Positions 59,716-64,000 of a DNA stretch of 64,000 bases are shown here, one piece after another. The stretch lies in NCBI RefSeq assembly GCF_000001735.4, contig NC_003074.8:3410101-3474100 (forward strand), written 5' to 3'. The stretch is from Arabidopsis thaliana (taxonomy: Eukaryota; Streptophyta; Magnoliopsida; Brassicales; Brassicaceae). The notes beneath the pieces are model-generated. The model did no database searches and was not told where the DNA came from. It saw only the letters and a list, made by a program, of their open reading frames with translations. Numbering within the stretch: the first letter of the stretch is position 1; the number at the start of each line of letters is the position of its first letter. The translations under genes were made by a program, and so were the position numbers.

Positions 59716-60380
59716 GAAATTTTTGCTGAAGAATCAAGGTACTCCATATGATATGGCCTTTCATTATTTTCTTTTTCTTAAAGCCGTGTCCCAATGTCTG
59801 GTAGAATCTTTGATCTATTGTTGAATCGAGAAAACTTTACATAGAGAGTCGATTCTTTTTGTTATGTTTGCATGGATTTCTCATTTCTGGATCCACGAGG
59901 AATGATAATAAAGAGAAAAGAACCACCATTAATTGGTTGAATGATTGATGCATTGATGCGGATGAACCCTTGATTGGATAAATTTAAAACTGTGCTAAGA
60001 AAATTTACAGTTTACACTTGCCATCAAAACTTCCTCCTTTTTTGGTTTTACATTTATCCTTTATTCAAGGAACCAATAAGTAGATTACTCTTTATTTTCC
60101 ATTCTTTTTCATGGATTTCTCAGTTTCTGGACAAGCAACCTTTTCAATTTCTGCACGTATATTTTATAGTACGACAAAAATGTGTGGAAATTGACTATTC
60201 AACTTGACTTAGTCTTTTATTCTTTGCGTTTAACAGAATTCCCTAGTATCTTAATATAAGTCTTCTATTATGTGAATTAAACAGATGGGTGCGAATTAAA
60301 TTATTCTACCTACCATCGAAATCTCTATATTTTCTTTTTCATAATCGATATTCAAGAATGCTAATTAAGCATAGAGAAGG
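59716..60380. other. Intergenic, OMP85 3' side and RLP35 promoter
   Basis: About 665 bases of AT-rich DNA. No gene supported. The last bases before the RLP35 start resemble the corresponding RLP34 upstream flank only over a short stretch. Confidence 0.45.
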
Positions 60381-63212
60381 ATGACAGGCTCTTGGAATCC
60401 AACGAGTATCATCATCCCTGTTACACTTTCCTTTCTCCTCTCATTCATTCACAATTTTGCGGACGTGGTTGCAGCTCCTACTAGGCACTTGTGTCTTCCC
60501 GAACAAAGGGATGCACTTCTCGAACTCAAGAACGAGTTTGAGATTGGGAAGCCTTCCTCTAATGATTATTGCTATCGCAATAATAGCCGTGTAAGCCCTC
60601 ATCCGACGACAGAGTCATGGAGGAATAACAGCGACTGTTGTAATTGGGAGGGTATCACGTGTGATACCAAGTCCGGGGAAGTGATCGAGCTCGACCTTAG
60701 CTGCAGCTGGCTCTATGGCAGCTTTCATTCCAATAGCAGTCTTTTTAGGCTTCAAAACCTCCGTGTTCTAGACCTTACTCAAAATGATCTTGATGGTGAA
60801 ATCCCTTCTTCAATCGGAAATCTTTCTCATCTCACCTCTCTCCACCTATCTTATAATCAGTTTTTGGGTCTGATTCCTTCTTCAATTGAAAACCTTTCTC
60901 GTCTCACCTCCCTCCACCTGTCTTCTAATCAGTTTTCAGGTCAAATCCCGTCCTCAATTGGAAACCTTTCTCATCTCACATCTCTCGAGCTTTCTTCTAA
61001 TCAGTTTTCGGGTCAAATCCCGTCTTCAATTGGAAATCTTTCTAATCTCACCTTTCTCAGTCTCCCTAGTAATGATTTCTTTGGTCAGATTCCATCTTCG
61101 ATTGGGAACCTTGCTCGTCTCACCTATCTCTACCTTTCTTACAACAATTTCGTTGGTGAAATCCCATCTTCTTTTGGCAATCTAAACCAGCTGATCGTCT
61201 TACAGGTTGATTCCAATAAGCTCAGTGGAAATGTTCCCATCTCACTACTGAATTTGACGAGGTTGTCTGCTTTATTACTTTCCCACAATCAGTTCACAGG
61301 CACGATTCCTAATAACATCAGTTTACTATCAAACTTGATGGACTTTGAAGCAAGTAACAACGCTTTCACTGGAACTCTCCCTTCTTCTCTCTTCAACATT
61401 CCTCCTTTGATTAGACTTGATTTGAGCGATAACCAACTCAACGGCACTCTTCATTTTGGGAATATATCTTCACCATCTAACCTACAATACCTTATCATTG
61501 GCAGCAACAACTTCATAGGGACAATCCCGAGATCTCTTTCCAGATTTGTCAACCTCACGCTTTTTGACCTTTCCCATTTAAACACCCAATGTCGCCCAGT
61601 TGACTTTAGTATCTTCTCGCATCTCAAGTCGCTTGACGATCTTAGGCTATCCTATTTGACCACCACTACGATTGACTTGAACGATATCTTACCATATTTC
61701 AAGACGCTCCGTTCATTGGATATCTCAGGCAACCTTGTTTCAGCCACAAACAAGTCTTCAGTTTCTTCAGATCCTCCTTCGCAATCGATACAATCTTTGT
61801 ACTTGTCAGGATGCGGTATCACCGATTTTCCAGAGATCCTAAGAACACAACACGAATTGGGGTTTCTAGACGTTTCCAACAACAAAATCAAAGGTCAAGT
61901 TCCTGGCTGGTTATGGACGCTACCAAACTTGTTCTACTTGAATCTTTCCAACAACACTTTCATCAGTTTTGAAAGCTCGTCGAAGAAACATGGACTCTCC
62001 TCTGTCCGGAAACCATCTATGATTCACTTGTTTGCCTCCAACAACAACTTCACGGGCAAGATTCCTTCTTTCATATGCGGGTTGCGTTCTCTAAACACTC
62101 TGGATTTATCTGAAAACAACTATAATGGTTCAATCCCTCGTTGCATGGAAAAACTCAAGAGTACTCTTTTCGTTCTAAACCTTCGTCAAAATAATCTGAG
62201 TGGAGGTCTTCCAAAGCATATATTTGAAAGCCTAAGGTCGCTTGACGTCGGTCATAACCTACTGGTGGGAAAGCTTCCAAGATCTTTGATCCGTTTCTCT
62301 AATCTTGAAGTTTTGAACGTGGAAAGCAACAGAATCAACGACACGTTTCCGTTCTGGTTGAGTTCTCTGTCGAAGTTACAAGTTCTTGTATTACGCTCCA
62401 ATGCATTCCATGGACCAATACATGAAGCCACATTCCCTGAGTTGCGAATCATTGACATATCACATAATCACTTCAATGGAACTTTGCCAACAGAGTACTT
62501 TGTGAAGTGGAGTGCTATGTCATCACTTGGAAAAAACGAAGACCAGTCTAACGAAAAGTACATGGGATCAGGCCTTTACTACCAAGATTCAATGGTTTTG
62601 ATGAATAAAGGTTTAGCGATGGAGCTGGTACGTATTCTAACAATCTACACAGCACTCGACTTTTCCGGAAACAAATTTGAAGGAGAGATTCCAAAGTCCA
62701 TTGGTCTATTGAAAGAGCTTCTCGTGCTCAACTTGTCAAACAATGCTTTTGGTGGCCACATCCCATCATCTATGGGGAACCTGACAGCTCTCGAGTCATT
62801 GGACGTTTCCCAGAACAAGCTTACAGGAGAGATTCCACAAGAGCTAGGGGACCTTTCGTTCCTTGCGTATATGAACTTCTCTCATAACCAGCTTGCAGGC
62901 CTAGTACCAGGAGGTACGCAGTTTCGAAGGCAAAATTGCTCTGCCTTTGAGAATAACCTGGGACTTTTTGGCCCTTCTCTTGACGAAGTCTGCAGAGATA
63001 AACATACGCCAGCATCACAACAGAATGAAACGACAGAAACAGAGGAAGAAGACGAAGAAGAGATAAGCTGGATAGCAGCCGCAATAGGATTCATACCTGG
63101 AATTGTCTTTGGATTAACGATTGGATACATATTGGTTTCCTACAAACCAGAGTGGTTCATGAACCCTTTTGGCCGAAACAATCGTCGACGCAGAAACACC
63201 ACCACCCACTAG
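60381..63212 (+). CDS. RLP35: Receptor-like protein with extracellular LRRs
   Basis: Intronless, 943 aa. Signal peptide about 1-31, Cys-paired N-cap (CCNWEGITCDTKSGEV), about 25-27 LRRs of the [13 protein letters not shown] type, an island region ([20 protein letters not shown]), last repeats, an acidic spacer (TETEEEDEEE), TM (AAAIGFIPGIVFGLTIGYIL) and a short basic tail, no kinase. It would act at the plasma membrane with an adaptor kinase such as SOBIR1. Many N-x-S/T sequons. The tail and TM match RLP34 closely, and residues about 398-527 are the same but for one residue, because of the shared tract. Opposite orientation to RLP34 across about 17 kb of unrelated genes. Confidence 0.95.
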   Translation: MTGSWNPTSIIIPVTLSFLLSFIHNFADVVAAPTRHLCLPEQRDALLELKNEFEIGKPSSNDYCYRNNSRVSPHPTTESWRNNSDCCNWEGITCDTKSGEVIELDLSCSWLYGSFHSNSSLFRLQNLRVLDLTQNDLDGEIPSSIGNLSHLTSLHLSYNQFLGLIPSSIENLSRLTSLHLSSNQFSGQIPSSIGNLSHLTSLELSSNQFSGQIPSSIGNLSNLTFLSLPSNDFFGQIPSSIGNLARLTYLYLSYNNFVGEIPSSFGNLNQLIVLQVDSNKLSGNVPISLLNLTRLSALLLSHNQFTGTIPNNISLLSNLMDFEASNNAFTGTLPSSLFNIPPLIRLDLSDNQLNGTLHFGNISSPSNLQYLIIGSNNFIGTIPRSLSRFVNLTLFDLSHLNTQCRPVDFSIFSHLKSLDDLRLSYLTTTTIDLNDILPYFKTLRSLDISGNLVSATNKSSVSSDPPSQSIQSLYLSGCGITDFPEILRTQHELGFLDVSNNKIKGQVPGWLWTLPNLFYLNLSNNTFISFESSSKKHGLSSVRKPSMIHLFASNNNFTGKIPSFICGLRSLNTLDLSENNYNGSIPRCMEKLKSTLFVLNLRQNNLSGGLPKHIFESLRSLDVGHNLLVGKLPRSLIRFSNLEVLNVESNRINDTFPFWLSSLSKLQVLVLRSNAFHGPIHEATFPELRIIDISHNHFNGTLPTEYFVKWSAMSSLGKNEDQSNEKYMGSGLYYQDSMVLMNKGLAMELVRILTIYTALDFSGNKFEGEIPKSIGLLKELLVLNLSNNAFGGHIPSSMGNLTALESLDVSQNKLTGEIPQELGDLSFLAYMNFSHNQLAGLVPGGTQFRRQNCSAFENNLGLFGPSLDEVCRDKHTPASQQNETTETEEEDEEEISWIAAAIGFIPGIVFGLTIGYILVSYKPEWFMNPFGRNNRRRRNTTTH
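61573..61963 (+). repeat. RLP35 part of the near-identical inverted tract shared with RLP34
   Basis: 391 bases equal to the reverse complement of 42119-42509 apart from one base seen by eye. Lies in the mid-LRR region, around the block [15 protein letters not shown] to [15 protein letters not shown]. Confidence 0.85.
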
Positions 63213-64000
63213 AGAGGTAATGTTCCGACTTTTGAACGAGTTTGGTAGCTTTCCATCAGAATGAATTTTATTTCTGTTTTAACAACTTATTTTCGTTGTT
63301 ATAGGCTTATAACCTATCTGAATAATCTGGAAGAGGAAAGTCAAAGTAACCGGACGAACTCCTTGACGTTAACCAACCACTCTTTTAGCCATTTTCAAAT
63401 CCAGATTGTTTCCGGTTTAGCTTGTGTTTTTCTCTTCTACTCTGTTTTTAGCCAACTTTGTAATTGAACAACTCTGTTTTTCGCTCTTTAGATGTACATG
63501 TAAAGTTGTTTTTTCCCGCGAGTTTGTTGTTATCATTTCTTTCCCCATTGCACTCTCGTATCTAAAAATGTATGTCTATTTGTTCGTATCAATTAAGACG
63601 CAGAAATACAGAGCAATTATAGAATTGGGGAATATTTGATCAAAAAGCCATTTTTACTGTATTTTGATAAACTAAACCTTATACATGGATATATTTGAAG
63701 TCAGTTGTGTCTGGTTCTTTATTAGACATTTATCTGCTATTTTGCAGCAGCAAGCTGTTTCATTCTCGACATTTTCAAGTAGTTTATACGAGAATGGAGA
63801 AGTGTGTTTTGATGATGAGTTTTTGGGTTTTTGGTAATGGCTTAAGGAAAGGGAGTGATTATATGCTAAGCTCTGTGAACTACTAGAAAAGTTTAGGTAA
63901 GCCTATGGGATTATAATCCATAGTGGAAAAGGAATGGAAAGCATTACATATTACGATTTAATTTATGAAATGACAAGATAAGAAGATTTAATTAAGTAAA
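63213..64000. other. RLP35 3' flank and intergenic DNA
   Basis: The first 40 bases are alike to the RLP34 3' flank. After that AT-rich DNA with short frames that have no family marks. No gene supported before the window ends. Confidence 0.5.

Overview
This window is plant nuclear DNA. Exons are GC-richer and split by short AT-rich introns, intergenic DNA is AT-rich, and several products are plant-only families (ATL RING-H2, DREB, TBL, RLP, LURP-one, IDA-like). From the protein order I recognise it as Arabidopsis thaliana chromosome 3, short arm, roughly the At3g10900 to At3g11080 interval. Gene names rest on recognised protein sequence, not on a database search. Exon borders were placed by reading splice sites and checking that reading phase is kept across every junction.

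Layout. 0-10 kb: a GH5 mannanase (MAN4, -), an ATL RING-H2 protein (-), a reticulon (-), and the mitochondrial Mn superoxide dismutase MSD1 (+), which is divergent from the reticulon. 10-17 kb: the IDA-like peptide precursor IDL7 (-), the starch phosphatase LSF2 (-) divergent from ribosomal protein eL43/L37a (+), and the purine permease AZG1 (-). 17-23 kb: about 6.5 kb with no gene I can support, carrying two (TA)n tracts. 23-30 kb: a plastid-type HAD-like protein (-), decayed cysteine-rich-peptide copies in a ~297-bp tandem repeat, and a PLAC8/DUF2985 membrane protein (+). 32-40 kb: SAG20/WI12 (+), a LURP-one-like gene (-), a truncated F-box relic (-), and a DCD-domain gene (+). 40-53 kb: RLP34 (-), DREB2B (+), TBL32 (-), ENGase85B (+). 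53-64 kb: ferritin FER2 (+), an unrecognised six-TM protein (-), an OMP85/Sam50 barrel (+), and RLP35 (+), which is inverted relative to RLP34.

The genes are mostly unrelated neighbours and form no pathway cluster. The main links are the inverted RLP34/RLP35 paralogue pair, with a near-identical internal tract of about 390 bp, and two divergent promoters (RTNLB16/MSD1 and LSF2/eL43) carrying site II-type TGGGCY elements.

I found no wholly new multi-gene system. The points most worth checking are: SAG20, whose conserved fold begins well upstream of its first in-frame AUG; the HAD protein, which lacks the nucleophilic Asp; MAN4, which lacks the H-x-Y tyrosine; two GC-AG introns sharing the donor hexamer GCGAGT; a DCD gene whose ancestral-looking N-terminus is cut off by an in-frame stop; and the RLP conversion tract.
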